Shown here: positions 10,862-21,662 of the stretch, in pieces
Position numbering within the stretch: position 1 is the first letter of the stretch
Layout of the letters: every line of letters begins with the position of its first letter
Assembly: GCA_024734495.1 (NCBI GenBank)
Contig: JALMQS010000415.1
Location: 59,728-123,727 of the forward strand
DNA length: 64,000 bases
Source: Forficula auricularia
Lineage: Eukaryota > Arthropoda > Insecta > Dermaptera > Forficulidae
Direction: 5' to 3'
The notes under the pieces: generated by a model
What the model saw: only the letters and a program-made list of their open reading frames with translations
Databases searched by the model: none
Told to the model about the DNA's origin: nothing
Made by a program: the position numbers and the translations under genes

Positions 10862-11293
10862 TTGTTTAAACAGAGTTCAGAATTTCTATTGAATGACTTC
10901 AAAATTTCTAAAGATTCAAATAAAGGTTCAAATAAAAAAGACAAATTACCAAATATAGAAAAAGAAGGGGTTTATAGTTTGAAATGCAAAGATTGCGAAG
11001 CAATATATGTGGGAAAAACCGAGAGAAATCTGAAAATTCGACTAAATGAACACATAAGAGATTATAAAAATAAAAAGTACGAAAATTCTTTTGCAGAACA
11101 TTTAAATTCAAACAATCACTCCTTCCCAGAAGGTATTAGATTAATAAAAGGAGAAAAGAACCCGAAATTGATTAGCGCAATCGAATCTTTAGAAATTTTG
11201 AAGTCATTCAATAGAAATTCTGAACTCTGTTTAAACAATCAAATTGAACTATCCAATAGTAATCTACTTAAGATGTTTGCTAACAAAAGATAA
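10862..11293 (+). CDS. GIY-YIG endonuclease domain of a Penelope-like element (partial)
   Basis: The ORF has the C-terminal endonuclease domain that marks canonical Penelope-like proteins: GVYSLKCKDCEAIYVGK (GVY and YVG with an intervening CxxC), then LKIRLNEH with the conserved Arg, and AIESLEI with a Glu near the end. In this family the nuclease nicks target DNA for reverse transcription. Residues 1-19 (DNA to about 10918) are an artefact: that DNA is the reverse complement of the ORF's own 3' end because it belongs to the left inverted arm. Real coding homology starts near 10919. The start is a TTG, and no ATG fits. The upstream reverse transcriptase is missing, so the product would not support mobility alone. 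Confidence 0.85.
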   Translation: MFKQSSEFLLNDFKISKDSNKGSNKKDKLPNIEKEGVYSLKCKDCEAIYVGKTERNLKIRLNEHIRDYKNKKYENSFAEHLNSNNHSFPEGIRLIKGEKNPKLISAIESLEILKSFNRNSELCLNNQIELSNSNLLKMFANKR

Positions 11294-11474
11294 AAAGGAA
11301 AAAAAGGAAAAATTCCTCCTTTCTAAGAAGAAAGGAGAAAGGGAAACATATTGTTATATTTGAATGTGAGCCCAGATAGAGTGTCTTTATTAATTCCTAG
11401 CCCTCCAGCAGTGACGAAAGAACACCAAGTTTTCAATATCCATATGATATTGACTCCATGAAAAACATTTATAA

Positions 11475-11528
11475 TTGAAAAAAGACTGATGATGAAGACC
11501 AAGTCTTCGAAACTATAGTCTCAAACAA
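11475..11528 (+). ncRNA. Hammerhead ribozyme motif, right arm
   Basis: Inverse copy of the motif at 10574-10623 with every core and stem II base kept: CTGATGA, GAAGAC/GTCTTC, GAAA, C-TATA-G, TC. It lies about 190 bases after the stop of the GIY-YIG ORF, in the 3' terminal repeat, where Penelope-like hammerheads normally occur. Confidence 0.8.
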
Positions 11529-11679
11529 ATAAATAATATATATACAGATATATCATCTTGAGATATATGTGTATATGTTTATTTGCATCAAGCAGAGGAC
11601 AACCTCTTTGTTTCTCTTTGTGAATCAACAACTCTGATACTCTCGGCAAAACAAAAACTTTTCAATTGTATCTAAGTTT

Positions 11680-11833
11680 CTGAGATTGGCTCGTGATCCC
11701 GGCTTCTTTTCCTTCTGCTCTGTTCTTTTCACGATGGAGGGGCCAGCCCATACTTGCCTTTAGGGGATCCACCTTCTGGTGTATCTCCTTCTCACATCAA
11801 TATCATTAAAAAAAAAAAAAGGATGCCTGTAGG
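11680..11833 (+). mobile_element. LINE 3' end with poly(A)
   Basis: The segment ends cacatcaatatcatt followed by about 13 A. The same ending (tatcaatatcatta) follows the plus-strand LINE coding fragment at 14470-14500, so this is a 5'-truncated 3' UTR of the same LINE type. No coding part is left. Confidence 0.5.
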
Positions 11834-12834
11834 GTAGGCTACTACGACCCAGAGGCGTCTTTTGGTTGCATAAATACAGGCGGACAGCTTCTCAGCCTAT
11901 ACGTTACGTAGTCCTTTCTGGATTTAGTAGTAAAAAGCAACATATTAATATTATTTTAGACTTTGAATTCAGATAAAAAGGTCGAATATTATTTGCTGCC
12001 AGAGTTGAATAAAAATGGAATAGATTTTAATTTATATTTTCAATCTTTTGACCCACTCCTACCATCATCAAGGCACAAAGTTTTGAAATTAAAACGCAAT
12101 TAAAAATAATATTAATAAACAGTTAGGTTCCTACTCTGACCATTTAAACCATGAAGAAGGAGCGACGATCCTCCCAATTGTCGAATTTTTTAAGAGGATG
12201 AAAATTACCTCCTAATAAATTATTTTATTTTAAATTTTTGGTTTTCATTATCTTTCTCTTCACCAAATAAATATTTATTTATTTATTTATTTTCAACGGC
12301 TATACAGTAATATAATACAATAATTATCAAATATAACAATATTAATAATAAAAATACAAAATACTACATTATAATAACACTGATAGCATTAATTATAATT
12401 GATAAAGTAATATTATTAAAATAATACAATAATAATAATAAAGTAATCCAATAATATAACACAATAATTCAATAATGATACAATATTAATAGAATAATAA
12501 TATAAAAAATAGGTATATTATATAATAGTAAAATAGTTTATTTATGGAGTATAGAGTCAGCATATTGGACAAATATACTCTTAGTTTAATTATTATCTTA
12601 TTAAGATCTTTGAAATAAAAGTATGTCGGGTGCTGAATTCGATTGATTTTACAACTACTATATATTTATTTATTTATTTATTATAACATTGTATCTATAG
12701 GGCCATCTAGCCCCTTTACTGTACAATTTTAGACCAAAATATTTACAAAAAAATTAATTAAAATAATACAAGAAAAAACAAAAAAATCAAAAAAAAATAC
12801 AAAATATATAGAAAGAGAGGAGGAAAAAATTACA
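11834..12834. other. AT-rich stretch without recognised gene
   Basis: From 12270 to 12530 the sequence is almost pure A/T, with many taataa and attata steps and short (attt)n runs at 12275 and 12665. No ORF, splice pattern or known repeat end was recognised. Confidence 0.5.
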
Positions 12835-13325
12835 ATATATAGGATATAAAAACAAAAAAAATTACAATATATAGGATATGAAAACAAAAAAAATTACAAT
12901 ATATAGGATATGAAAACAAAAACAAAAAATTACAATATATAGGATATTAAAAACAAAAAAAAATTACAATATATAGGATATGAAAACAAAAAAAAATTAC
13001 AATATATAGGATATGAAAACAAAAACAAAAAATTACAATATATAGGATATAAAAACAAAAAAAAATTACAATATATAGGATATGAAAACAAAAAACAAAA
13101 AATTACAATATATAGGATATAAAAACAAAAAAAATTACAATATATAGGATATGAAAACAAAAAAAAATTACAATATATAGGATATGAAAACAAAAAAAAT
13201 TACAATATATAGGATATAAAAACAAAAAAAATTACAATATATAGGATATGAAAACAAAAAAAAATTACAATATATAGGATATGAAAACAAAAACAAAAAA
13301 TTACAATATATAGGAAATGAAAACA
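12835..13325 (+). repeat. Minisatellite, 31-38 bp unit
   Basis: About 15 tandem copies of a unit containing aattacaatatataggata followed by an A-rich spacer whose length varies. Unit-length variation in the A run is typical of slippage. The minus-strand 87-aa frame with repeated YPIYCNFF is only a reflection of this array. Confidence 0.95.
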
Positions 13326-13369
13326 ATGCCGTATAGTCAGTTGTTGAGCTCTTCCTGTCTCTGTTTAAT

Positions 13370-14495
13370 CTAGCTAAGCAGTTTGTTTAAGATAATTTAC
13401 TGGCATTAACTGACACTCTCGACTCTCTAGCCCATCGTAGATCTGTCTCCACGATTTCCCTATTTTATAGATATATATATTACCATGGCTTTTGTTCTGA
13501 CGAATTAAAATCGATAATCCCACCAAGGGCTTCTTTGCGCGAAATACACGACTTTTTTTTTAATGCAATCGAATGCAAGAAGGGGTGTACCAGTAAAGAT
13601 GCAGCTCCTATGGATCTCGAAAGACCCTTGCATTACCGACGAGAAGGGACAGTTGATTAAGTGAGAGGATGTATACGTAGGTGTCTATGCACCCCGGTTT
13701 TGAAGGTTTGAAGATTATAGGTGCTGGGAAAGATGGAGGCTGGGAGAGAGTTCCAGTTGCTTGATGTCATGGGGTAATATGTATTGGCGAATGAAGTGGT
13801 CCGGCACTTTTCTAATTTGGCCGCGAAAGTGTGTTGGGAGTCGGCAAAACGCGTGCTACGTGCAAAGCATGCTTTGGGGGAATTATTGATTTTATCTCAT
13901 CAGAGCACCTGCCGTGATAGTATCTATAGAAAAGGGAAAGGGCAGAGACATTTCTTCGATGAGCCAGCGAGTCGAGGGAGTCGGTGAGGGTAGAATCGTC
14001 AATTAACCTGAGGGCTCGTTTCTGAATTGCATCAAGGGTAGCAAGAGAATATTTTGAGGCTCCTCTCCATAGAGTGAAGAGCCGTATTCGAGACAGGGGG
14101 CCTTGTAGATGGTGAGAAGTTGTGGGGGTTTCTAAAATCGCTTGTACCTGAATAAGAAGCCAATCTTCCTTCTTGCTGCAGATTTCGCCACAGAGGAGAT
14201 GTGTTCATTCCAAGACAGGTCAGATGCTTCTACCCCTACGCGCTTAAACTGGATACTAATCGAACAAACGCATTCGCCAATTCATTTATCCCTATGACAT
14301 GTAGAGACTGGAACTCTCTTCCCCCGACCGTCTTTCCAGCAAATTGTAACCTTCAATCTTTCAAGACCAGCATCCACAGATACCTTCGACTGCTACCCAA
14401 TCCATAAATCTCTTCTTATCTTCACGATACAAGGGTCCACCGCGGACTACAGAGGTTAATACCTTCTTGGTGTAACTTCTTCTTGTATCAATATC
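13370..14495 (+). pseudogene. Plus-strand LINE C-terminal fragment, interrupted
   Basis: Bases about 13415-13546 encode DTLDSLAHRRSVSTISLFYR and YYHG...CSDELKSIIPP, the C-terminal part of a non-LTR retrotransposon reverse transcriptase; the same block occurs at 17318-17509 on the other strand. From about 14228 to 14407 the plus strand continues with NSFIPMTCRDWNSLPP...FKTSIHRYL and a stop, the usual tail of that protein. Between the two lies a minus-strand LINE insertion (13549-14227). A 3' UTR runs to about 14498. The fragment is truncated and inactive. The clade is uncertain; I favour the Jockey/I group from the YADDSTLH-type relatives. Confidence 0.7.
13549..14227 (-). mobile_element. 5'-truncated LINE 3' end inserted in another LINE
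   Basis: The plus strand starts with a T run and aatgcaatcgaatgcaag, meaning poly(A) at the 3' end of a minus-strand LINE. It is a close copy of 17057-17740. It breaks at cagatgc (14221-14227), where the plus-strand LINE resumes. A non-coding loss near 14090 and several indels show decay. Confidence 0.7.
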
Positions 14496-14500
14496 ATTAT

Positions 14501-14648
14501 AAAAAATCGGTTGTCTGTAAAGTCGGTTTACTGACGATAGTTGAACGTGACAGCGTCATAAGAAAATACCATTCCATCAGTATTTTCTTATGACGTTGTC
14601 ACGTTCAACTATCGTCAGTAAACCGACTTTACAGACAACCGATTTTTT
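14501..14648. repeat. Near-perfect hairpin, 69-bp arms
   Basis: Arms 14501-14569 and 14580-14648 are complementary with one visible mismatch; the loop is about 10 bases. The ends are aaaaaatcgg and ccgatttttt. It looks like a very short MITE or foldback that is recent or is kept by gene conversion. No hammerhead core is present. Confidence 0.85.
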
Positions 14649-14649
14649 C

Positions 14650-15877
14650 ATAAAATTCTTCGTTCAGAAAATCATTTTAAATTTACAAAATACTTGAATA
14701 AAATTTATTGTTTAAATTTCTACTCGAATGTTAAAATTTAATTTTTGATTTTATTATTTTATAATAATAAATTTTGTATTGACATTATTTCTTTCAGCAA
14801 GTAAACTGAATAAAAGTTATTGTTCAATTATTTACTTAATTATTTTTACAAATTTAATTGTAATTTGTTGTAAAAAAAGTAATAATTTTGAATAATTTAT
14901 TATAAGAATAAACTGTGATTAAATTATTGTTCATAAATCTTAAATTTAAAATTTAAAATTTGGAAACACCATTAAAATTTTTGTAACTGTAGCTTTTAAA
15001 AAGCCCGCCACAATCTTTGTCGCTCGTTCCGCGGCGCTCTCGCTTGCACTTCAAGCCTTAAATGGAACGCCTCAGAGCGAAGGTAACGCCGCATGAGTCA
15101 TGTTTTTTTCGTGCGCACAGCCGGCTCCATCGAATTATAAGACATTGTCACGTCAAAAAATTTAGTAAAGAGCTTTAGAATAGTATTTAGTAAAGTTATA
15201 CCACGATAGTTATTAAGGTCTGCTTTGCTACTTTTCTTAAATATCGGAATTAACTTTTAATTATTTCTAATGTTGTAGGCTTGTTATTTATTTTAATAAA
15301 CGTCATTTGGTGTGCAGAAAACAAGCCAGGATATTTTTAAAGTGTTTTTTTTTTATTTTTTTGAAATTCTCTAAGATCTCATCTCATCTATAATTTAGTG
15401 TTTGCATCTTTCATTTGGAGGCAAGTCCCTATGTTCATTAATATTTTAGCCTCTCTTTTTCCAACAACCTTATGTCTTGTTAACGTTTTTTTCTTTCTTT
15501 TTGAAAACAATATACAGCTAAAATAAAGAGCAAGCAGATAGTCATGTTTTTATGTCAACTTAAAAATACGATTAGATTACTTTTTAATCGGAGATGAAAT
15601 TTCAATTAAATATATACTTATACATATTGCTGCTGTTTTGATGACAATCATAATTAAAAATTTGAGGGAAAAGCGAACATTTGTTTATGACTAGGTATGC
15701 TTTCTGCAATTTTATTGATTTGTCAAATTAGACAAATAATTGCGGATTCAGGAATTGTTTCTGGGGTAGGGGGCAACTGCATCAACACCAGATGACCCTC
15801 TCTCATTGTATGAATTTAAAGATCCCGAAATTGCGATATTTAGCTTCTTAAAAGAAACATTAATCTGATATATTTTT
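14650..15877. other. AT-rich stretch with one GC-rich island
   Basis: No gene was found. About 15000-15140 is much richer in G+C than its surroundings (cgcggcgctctcgcttgc), probably another repeat end. The segment after 15400 shows no supported ORF or splice pattern. Confidence 0.4.
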
Positions 15878-16344
15878 ACTTTAGCATACAGGGTATGGTC
15901 AAGTTTTCTAATCGTGCATGAAAAAAGTGTTGTTTTTTCCTTCGTTTTTTTTTTTTAAATATCTCGAAAACGGCTGAAAATAATTATTTTGATTAAAAAT
16001 TTGAGCAAAACCAGGGCGTTTTGATCGACAGAAAAAGTCCCAATGAGTGAACATAGAAAAAATTATATTTTACGAGATATTAATTGTTTTGTCAAAATGT
16101 CTATTAAATAATTTGAGGTTATCACATTTTGTATACGCTCTAGCTCAAAAACTAGTGTGAATATCAACACAAAATTTCTCGTGTAGTTTTAATGCATTGA
16201 GATTTTCACTAAGTATTAAGAGGAGGAGGAGGGGGGGGGTGGTTAAAAAAATTAAAAATCATCCAAAAAAAAGAAAGAAAAATGATATAACTATACTCAT
16301 AAAATATCAACATATAATAAAAAAAGAGTTGATAGAGTTTTTCT

Positions 16345-16630
16345 TTAGGAGACGGACTGATATAAATATTCAATTAGATGTTGATGAAAGCAGTCCCGGT
16401 GGTTGCAAAAAAATAAGACTATAGAGGTGTTTATTATTTTACATTTATTTGTTTAACCGACGTTTCGGAGATTTATTCTCTCCTTCTTCAGGGTCATTGA
16501 CTTTTTGTTACCCTGAAGAAGGAGAGAATAAACTCGAAACATCAGTTAAATAAATAATTGTAAAATAATAAAACCTCTATAGTCTTATTTTTACAACCAC
16601 TTTGATGTTCATCAACATCCAGTTGCATAA
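16345..16630. mobile_element. Palindromic Penelope-like hairpin, family A copy 2
   Basis: It begins ggagacggactgata as at 450. The arms are inverse: gactatagaggtgtttatta against its complement around 16568-16585, and gttgatgaaagcag against the region around 16600-16620. The centre carries two hammerhead-like segments in inverse orientation, the left one intact. Confidence 0.65.
16454..16496 (-). ncRNA. Hammerhead ribozyme motif (minimal stem III)
   Basis: On the minus strand: stem I TGACC/GGTTA (one wobble), core CTGAAGA, stem II GGAGA/TCTCC, GAAA, ACGTC. The inverse partner at 16508-16546 keeps CTGAAGA but has CATC instead of CGTC and a damaged stem II. Confidence 0.7.
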
Positions 16631-17317
16631 AAAGTTATTATTTTTTCCAGGGCCAAAATTGGAGGGTATTAAAAAATAAAACTATCAATATAAGTCTTAG
16701 ACCTTTTAATGAGACAAAGTTCTGCATATACATCCCTATAAACCTATTGAAAATCTCTCACTATACAGAGTTGTGTAAAGAAAGAGGTGAAGTGAAGTGG
16801 GTTAAATATGAATATATAAATATGAAGAAAGTGATATTTTTTATTAAAATAGTCTCATAATTAAAAGGATGTGTGTGGGGGGGGCTCTTTCGTAAATGAT
16901 TGTAAATTATTTTATTAAATGTTAAATATAAGACAGGGCTAGGTGCATGTGGATGCCACATCAGCTTATTATTATTATTATTTTAACTACCATAAACTGA
17001 AAAATATTTTTTTAATGATAAAATGAAACCATATAAAATTGCTCTGATCAATATTTTTTTTTTTTTTAATGCAATCGAATGCAAGAAGGGTGCACCAGTA
17101 AAGATGCAGCCCCTATGGATCTCGAAAGACCCTTGCATTACTGAAGAGAAGGGAAAGTTGATTAAGTGAGAGGGTGTAGACGTAGGTGTCTATGCACCCT
17201 GGTTTTGAAGGTTTGAAGATCGATAAGTGCTGGGAAAGATAGAGGCTGGGAGAGAGTTCCAGTTCCTTGAAGTCATGGGGATATATGTATTGGCGAATGA
17301 AGTGGTCCGGCACTTTT

Positions 17318-17509
17318 CTAATTTGACCGCGAAAGAGTGTTGGGAGTCGCCAAAACGCGTGCTACGTGCAAAGCATGCTTTGGGGGAATTATTGATTTTA
17401 TCTCATCAGAGCACCTGCCGTGATAGTATCTATAGAAAAGGGAAAGGGCAGAGACATCTCTTCGATGAGCCAGCGAGTCGAGGGAGTCGGTGAGGAGTAG
17501 AATCGTCAA
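17318..17509 (-). pseudogene. LINE C-terminal tail, out of frame with the RT part
   Basis: The frame encodes LTDSLDSLAHRRDVSALSLF and YYHGRCSDEIKSIIPP, the post-RT block also seen at 13415-13546. It follows the RT fragment directly but in another frame, and a further stop separates it from remains at 17113-17313. Confidence 0.75.
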
Positions 17510-18118
17510 TTAGCCTGACGGCTCGTTTCTGAATTGCATCAAGGGTAGCAAGAGAATATTTTGAGGCTCCTCTCCATAGATGAGAGCCGTATTCGAGACA
17601 GGGCGGATTTGGGCCTTGTAGATGGTGAGAAGTTGTGGGGGTTTGTAAAATCGCTTGGACCTGAATAAGAAGCCAATCTTCCTTGCTGTAGATTTCGCCA
17701 CAGAGGAGATGTGTTCATTCCAAGACAGGTCAGATGCGACAGAGACGCCCAACATGGATAGGCTGTCACACATTTTCAGGATATTCAAATCGAAGTGAAT
17801 ATCAGGGAAATCTTTATTATCGTGCCTAGAAATTAGAAAACATTGAGTCTTGTTTGTATTAAAGTTAACTAAATTTTGAGAGCCCCATTTATTCAGTTTG
17901 TCTAGGTCCAGAGTAATTGAGGAGGCAACATTGTTTCGATTATTCGGGAGTGAGGGTTTGCCGTGCAGAGTGCTATCGTCGGCGTAACAATGAGTGGGGT
18001 TTGACGTTTGATCGATAAGGTCGTTTATATAAATTAGGAAGAGTGTGGAGGAGATTACAGAGCCATGGGGAACACCAGCGTTTGTGGAGAACGATTCAGA
18101 TGATATTCCATCCACCAC
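17510..18118 (-). pseudogene. LINE reverse transcriptase, C-terminal part
   Basis: The minus-strand frame reads GVPHGSVISSTLFLIYINDL (RT motif B region, with H where Q is usual), then CYADDSTLHG with the catalytic YADD box, then NTNKTQCFLIS and LSMLGVSVASDLSWNEHI, and RKIGFLFRSKRF...QLLTIYKAQIRP. These blocks are typical of Jockey/I-type non-LTR elements. The frame extends upstream of the first ATG to about 18170 (LRKWIESVLTNRSIKVVVDG). A frameshift near 17575 throws off the end; the true continuation resumes at 17318-17509 (LDSLAHRRDVSALSLFYR). Lacking the endonuclease and N-terminal RT, it is a dead fragment. Confidence 0.85.
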
Positions 18119-18743
18119 AACTTTTATACTTCGGTTTGTCAGAACGCTTTCTATCCATTTGCGAAGTGTTAGAAGAGAGAACTAGTTTTTGAGTGGATTT
18201 TTTTTAAGAAGACTTAGTTATATGTGTATAAGAAGGTTCTATAATAAATTTTCAGATCAATCCGAGAGATATAGAGCTTATTTGAATTTTAGCTTTTCAA
18301 ATTTGAATGAGTATTGTTGTCGGTCGACAATGGGGGCGAGGGCCCCAACAGCGCCTTCTCGTTTTAATAATGCATCTCAGTTAACATGATTTTATATTTA
18401 TCTCCTTTGTGAACCCATTATAATATTTCATCTTTTATTAATAAAAACGATAACACAAATATCAAATATTGAAAAATAATCAACTTTGAGAATTACTATA
18501 TTACCTAGTGATTAATACATCCTCAAACCAATACCCCAGTAACCCAATACCCCAATAAACCAGTACCCTAATAATAATACAAAAACTTTTTCACCTGATT
18601 TAGTATATTATTATTAAGAAAATGATTTTTTTTATTAATATTATCATGATTTTTGAATATTCAATTTATTTTGTCCTTATAGACTAATTAGACTAATAAA
18701 ATGAATATTTTTTCTTACTAATCTTACTACTTATTTTTTTCAG

Positions 18744-18829
18744 GGATATGAACGAGAATTCTGTACCAGGGAAGAACTTGTGTCGAGTGTAATCGCCAAG
18801 CCATCGCCTCTTTTAGCGTCTCTACCAAT
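18744..18829 (+). other. Candidate internal exon A (86 nt)
   Basis: A pyrimidine-rich tract ending tttttttcag precedes it and GTAAGT follows. In frame 0 it is open: GYEREFCTREELVSSVIAKP and more, ending in phase 2. The other two frames contain stops. A near copy is exon B (25232-25321) and a diverged one is exon C (26173-26255). Its base composition is much less AT-rich than the flanks. The protein is not recognised. It could instead be a non-coding RNA exon. Confidence 0.55.
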
Positions 18830-18884
18830 GTAAGTTAGTTTCCATTTTATTTTCATTCTTATTATGTTTAAATTTTAGTATGTA

Positions 18885-20062
18885 ACCAAATTTTGTGTAC
18901 GCTTTAGCTCAATAACTAGTCTGAATATCAAAACGAAATTTCTCATGTAGTTTTGGCTCATTGAGATTAAGACCTGATTAGATTTTGGTTCATATATATA
19001 TCGAAAAATTAAGGGGTTGAGGGGGGTGGGTTAAAAAATTAAAATTATAATATTTGCAAACAAAATAAAAAAAATAAAAATGAAATATACCATAAATGGA
19101 ACCTATAATAAATAAACTGCAACGGATCGTTGCTAAACTTTATCCAAATTCATTTGAAATATTAATATGTTCTAGAGTAAAGTACTTTAAAATATAATTT
19201 TACTAAAAACTTTATTTAACCTTTTTTGTGGGTCCCAAGGTACTTAATTAGGATATTAAATTTCATCAAAATTGGTTAAGTCATTTTCAAGATATTTAGA
19301 AAAAACTAAAAAAGTACTGAAATAAAGTACTAATGTTTGTGGACCGATATATACCAAAAACTAATCAGCGCTTCATTTTGTTAAAATACTGTTAGGTTTT
19401 CAATTTCAATTCATTCGGTGCAACGGTGTGGAAAAATTCGTGGACGAAAAAAACGATAACACACATCCATCCATCCATCCATCCGCACGCACTTCCAAAA
19501 AAAATGGCACTTTTTGGCCTCTCGGCGAGATCCCAGGTAATTTTTGGCAAAACCGTCACGTGCTAAAATTCAATCTCATTGAATACTTCAATTTGTGACC
19601 TTAATTGAGTCCATGGGTTCCGTAGTCTTTACCTGAGGACCCTTTGAAGTCGCGCTTGCCGCGAGAGCGATTCCAATACTTTCTCCCATGCTTCGCATTG
19701 GATAAAGTAAAAAGAGAGTTATTATTTTTTTGGAGGCCAAAATTGGGGGGGTGTTCAAAAAAATGTACTATCAATATAAGTCTTAGACCCTTTAATGGAA
19801 GACAAAATTTCGCACATGAACTATATAAGACCTTATGAATTTGACACTCTATGTGAAATTAAGGGCGAATTGGGAGGAGGGTGGGGGGGGGCTTAAAAGT
19901 ATTCTCAAACAAAAAATCGAAGAAAGGTGAAATTTCTAATAAAATAGTCTCATATTTAAAAGGGGTGGGGGGGGGGGTCTTTCGTAAGTGATAAATTATT
20001 TTATTAAATGTTATATATAGGGCCAGGTGTATGGTAAAGTCATTTGGATGGCCACATCAGCT
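18885..20062 (+). mobile_element. HINE-2 copy with HINE-1 inserted
   Basis: From acgctttagctcaata onward it matches the body of 15878-16967 and 57834-58842, lacking the 5' end. HINE-1 (19112-19708) interrupts it in an A run. The 3' part ends gtatggtaaagtca, the stem ttgg..ccaca and tcagctta. Confidence 0.55.
19112..19708 (-). mobile_element. Helentron-like element family 1 (HINE-1a), copy 1
   Basis: Read on the minus strand it starts ACTTTATCCAATGCGAAGCA and ends TTGGATAAAGTTTA, the hairpin GCAACG-ATC-CGTTGC and AGTTTAT. ACTTTATCCAA and TTGGATAAAGT are exact inverses. A CATC/GGAT microsatellite sits in the middle (about 19466-19485). The flanks match an uninterrupted A run at about 23000. 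No ORF. Classification as a Helentron-associated element is inferred from structure. Confidence 0.65.
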
Positions 20063-21330
20063 TATTATTATTATTTTTTAACTAAATTGAAAAATATTTT
20101 TTTAATGATAAAATTATCTTCTAGAAACCTTCTATATATAAACTTGCTCTGTTCAATTATTTGGAAGATAGAACTGGTTTTTCAGTTGATTTTTTTAAAG
20201 CGGGCTTAGTTATAAGGAGGTTCCTTTAATAAATTTTCTGAGAAATCTGAGAGATTCAGATTTTATTTGAATTTTATCTATTCAAATTTGAATGAGTATT
20301 GTTGTAAGGGTCGACAATGCTGGCGAGGAGTGCAGCAGCGCATCTCGTTTTAATAATCAATCTAACATGACTTCATATTCATTTTTCCTTTGACCACATT
20401 ATAATATTTTATCTTTTATTAATAAAACTATAACACAAATATCAAACATTTAAAAATAATTAACTTTGAGAATTTCTATATTCCTAGTTATTAATAAAGA
20501 TATATAAAGAAGACAAAATTGAACAATATAAGACCTTATGAATTTGACACTCTATGTGAAATTAAGGGCGAATTGGGAGGAGTGGTGGGGGGGCTTATAA
20601 GTATTCTCAAACAAAAATCGAAGAAAGGTGAAATTTCTAATAAAATAGTCTCATATTTAAAAGGGGTGGGAGGTCTTTCGTAAGTGATAAATTATTTTAT
20701 TAAATGTTATATATAGGGCCAGGTGTATGGTAAAGTCATTTGGATGGCCACATCAGCTTATTATTATTATTATTTTTTAACTAAATTGAAAAATATTTTT
20801 TTAATGATAAAATTATCTTCAAGAAACCTTCTATATATAAAATTGCTCTGTTCAATTATTTGGAAGATAGAACTGGTTTTTCAGTTCATTTTTTTAAAGC
20901 GGGCTTAGTTATAAGGAGGTTCCTTTAATAAATTTTCTGAGAAATCTGAGAGATTCAGATTTTATTTGAATTTTATCTATTCAAATTTGAATGAGTATTG
21001 TTGTAAGGGTCGACAATGCTGGCGAGGGTGCAGCAGCGCATCTCGTTTTAATAATCAATCTAACATGACTTCATATTCATTTTTCCTTTGACCACATTAT
21101 AATATTTCATCTTTTATTAATAAAACTATAACACAAATATCAAACATTTAAAAATAATTAATTTTGAGAATTTCTATATTCCCTAGTTATTAATAAATTT
21201 TCAAATCGATTAAATTGTAAGTAATAATAAAACAAAAAATTTTTTAACCTGATTTAGAATATTAAGAAAACGATTTTTTTTTGATAAATATTATCATGAT
21301 TTTTGAAAATTTTCTATTTTAAACTTTAGT
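19800..21330 (+). repeat. Tandem duplication of about 696 bp (HINE-2 3' half plus flank)
   Basis: The block with ggccaggtgtatggtaaagt (20021) recurs at 20717, and sequence stays highly similar through ttgtaagggtcgacaatgct (20310 and 21003). Other diverged copies lie at 16630-17050, 18185-18480 and 22990-23760. The small ORFs at 20027 and 20723 (MYGKVIWMATSAYYYY) are copies of each other and not genes. Confidence 0.8.
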
Positions 21331-21662
21331 TCTTTAAAATTGTTTTGTTTTATATAATACTGGCTATAGACGAAGATTGCAGGCTCAAATTCTATCCGGT
21401 GTTTAATTTTCTTTTTCCTATGTTCTTTCGTAAACAATTATAAATTATTTTATTAAATAATAAATATAAGAGAGGAGCCAGGTAAAGTCATGTGGATTGC
21501 CACATCAGTTTATTTATATTTACTTAATTTCTTTAATCCCAATGAATAAGTATATAGTGATTGACAATTTATTAATTAAAAATCTATTGCTTTAAATATT
21601 CAGAGCTTAAGATTTTAATTTAAATAGAAAATTCTAATATACCCATATTGATATGATTGCAG

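Larger units (their letters stand above)
10476..11663 (+). mobile_element. Penelope-like element with inverted arms, family C
   Basis: A 15-bp direct repeat, aattgtatcta(g/a)gtt, brackets it (10461-10475 and 11664-11678, one mismatch). The left arm (about 10484-10918) is the reverse complement of the right arm (about 11186-11625). Each arm contains an intact hammerhead motif, and the unique centre encodes a GIY-YIG domain. Penelope-like elements typically have such terminal repeats in variable orientation. The reverse transcriptase is absent, so the copy is 5' truncated. A short related end fragment lies at about 63835-63895. Confidence 0.85.
15878..16967 (+). mobile_element. Helentron-like element family 2 (HINE-2), copy 1
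   Basis: It starts in a T run with ACTTTAGCATACAGGGTATGG and ends with a small hairpin (tgtgg/ccaca-like) and cagctt. In better copies the subterminal repeats ACTTTACCATAC and GTATGGTAAAGT are exact inverses, and the 3' end carries the stem TGTGG/CCACA. Insertion into T runs, subterminal inverted repeats and a 3' hairpin fit Helentron-associated elements (DINE-1-like). There is no Rep/helicase gene. A hammerhead hairpin (about 16345-16630) is inserted within. Confidence 0.55.
17053..18178 (-). mobile_element. Non-LTR retrotransposon (LINE) 3' half
   Basis: The plus-strand left end is a run of T then aatgcaatcgaatgcaag, giving a minus-strand poly(A) tail. The right end stops inside the reverse transcriptase at about 18178, where an AT-rich repeat resumes, so the copy is 5' truncated. 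The 3' UTR is short (about 17055-17115). Confidence 0.85.

Noticed and set aside
12930..13193. 87-aa ORF with repeated YPIYCNFF
   Set aside because: Exact reflection of the minisatellite; units vary in length and break the frame elsewhere.
12835..13325. CRISPR-like array
   Set aside because: The unit is almost wholly repeat with no distinct spacers; it is a eukaryotic minisatellite.
20027..20908. Two near-identical 60-aa ORFs (MYGKVIWMATSAYYYY)
   Set aside because: They are copies within a duplicated non-coding repeat and contain its ATT microsatellite.
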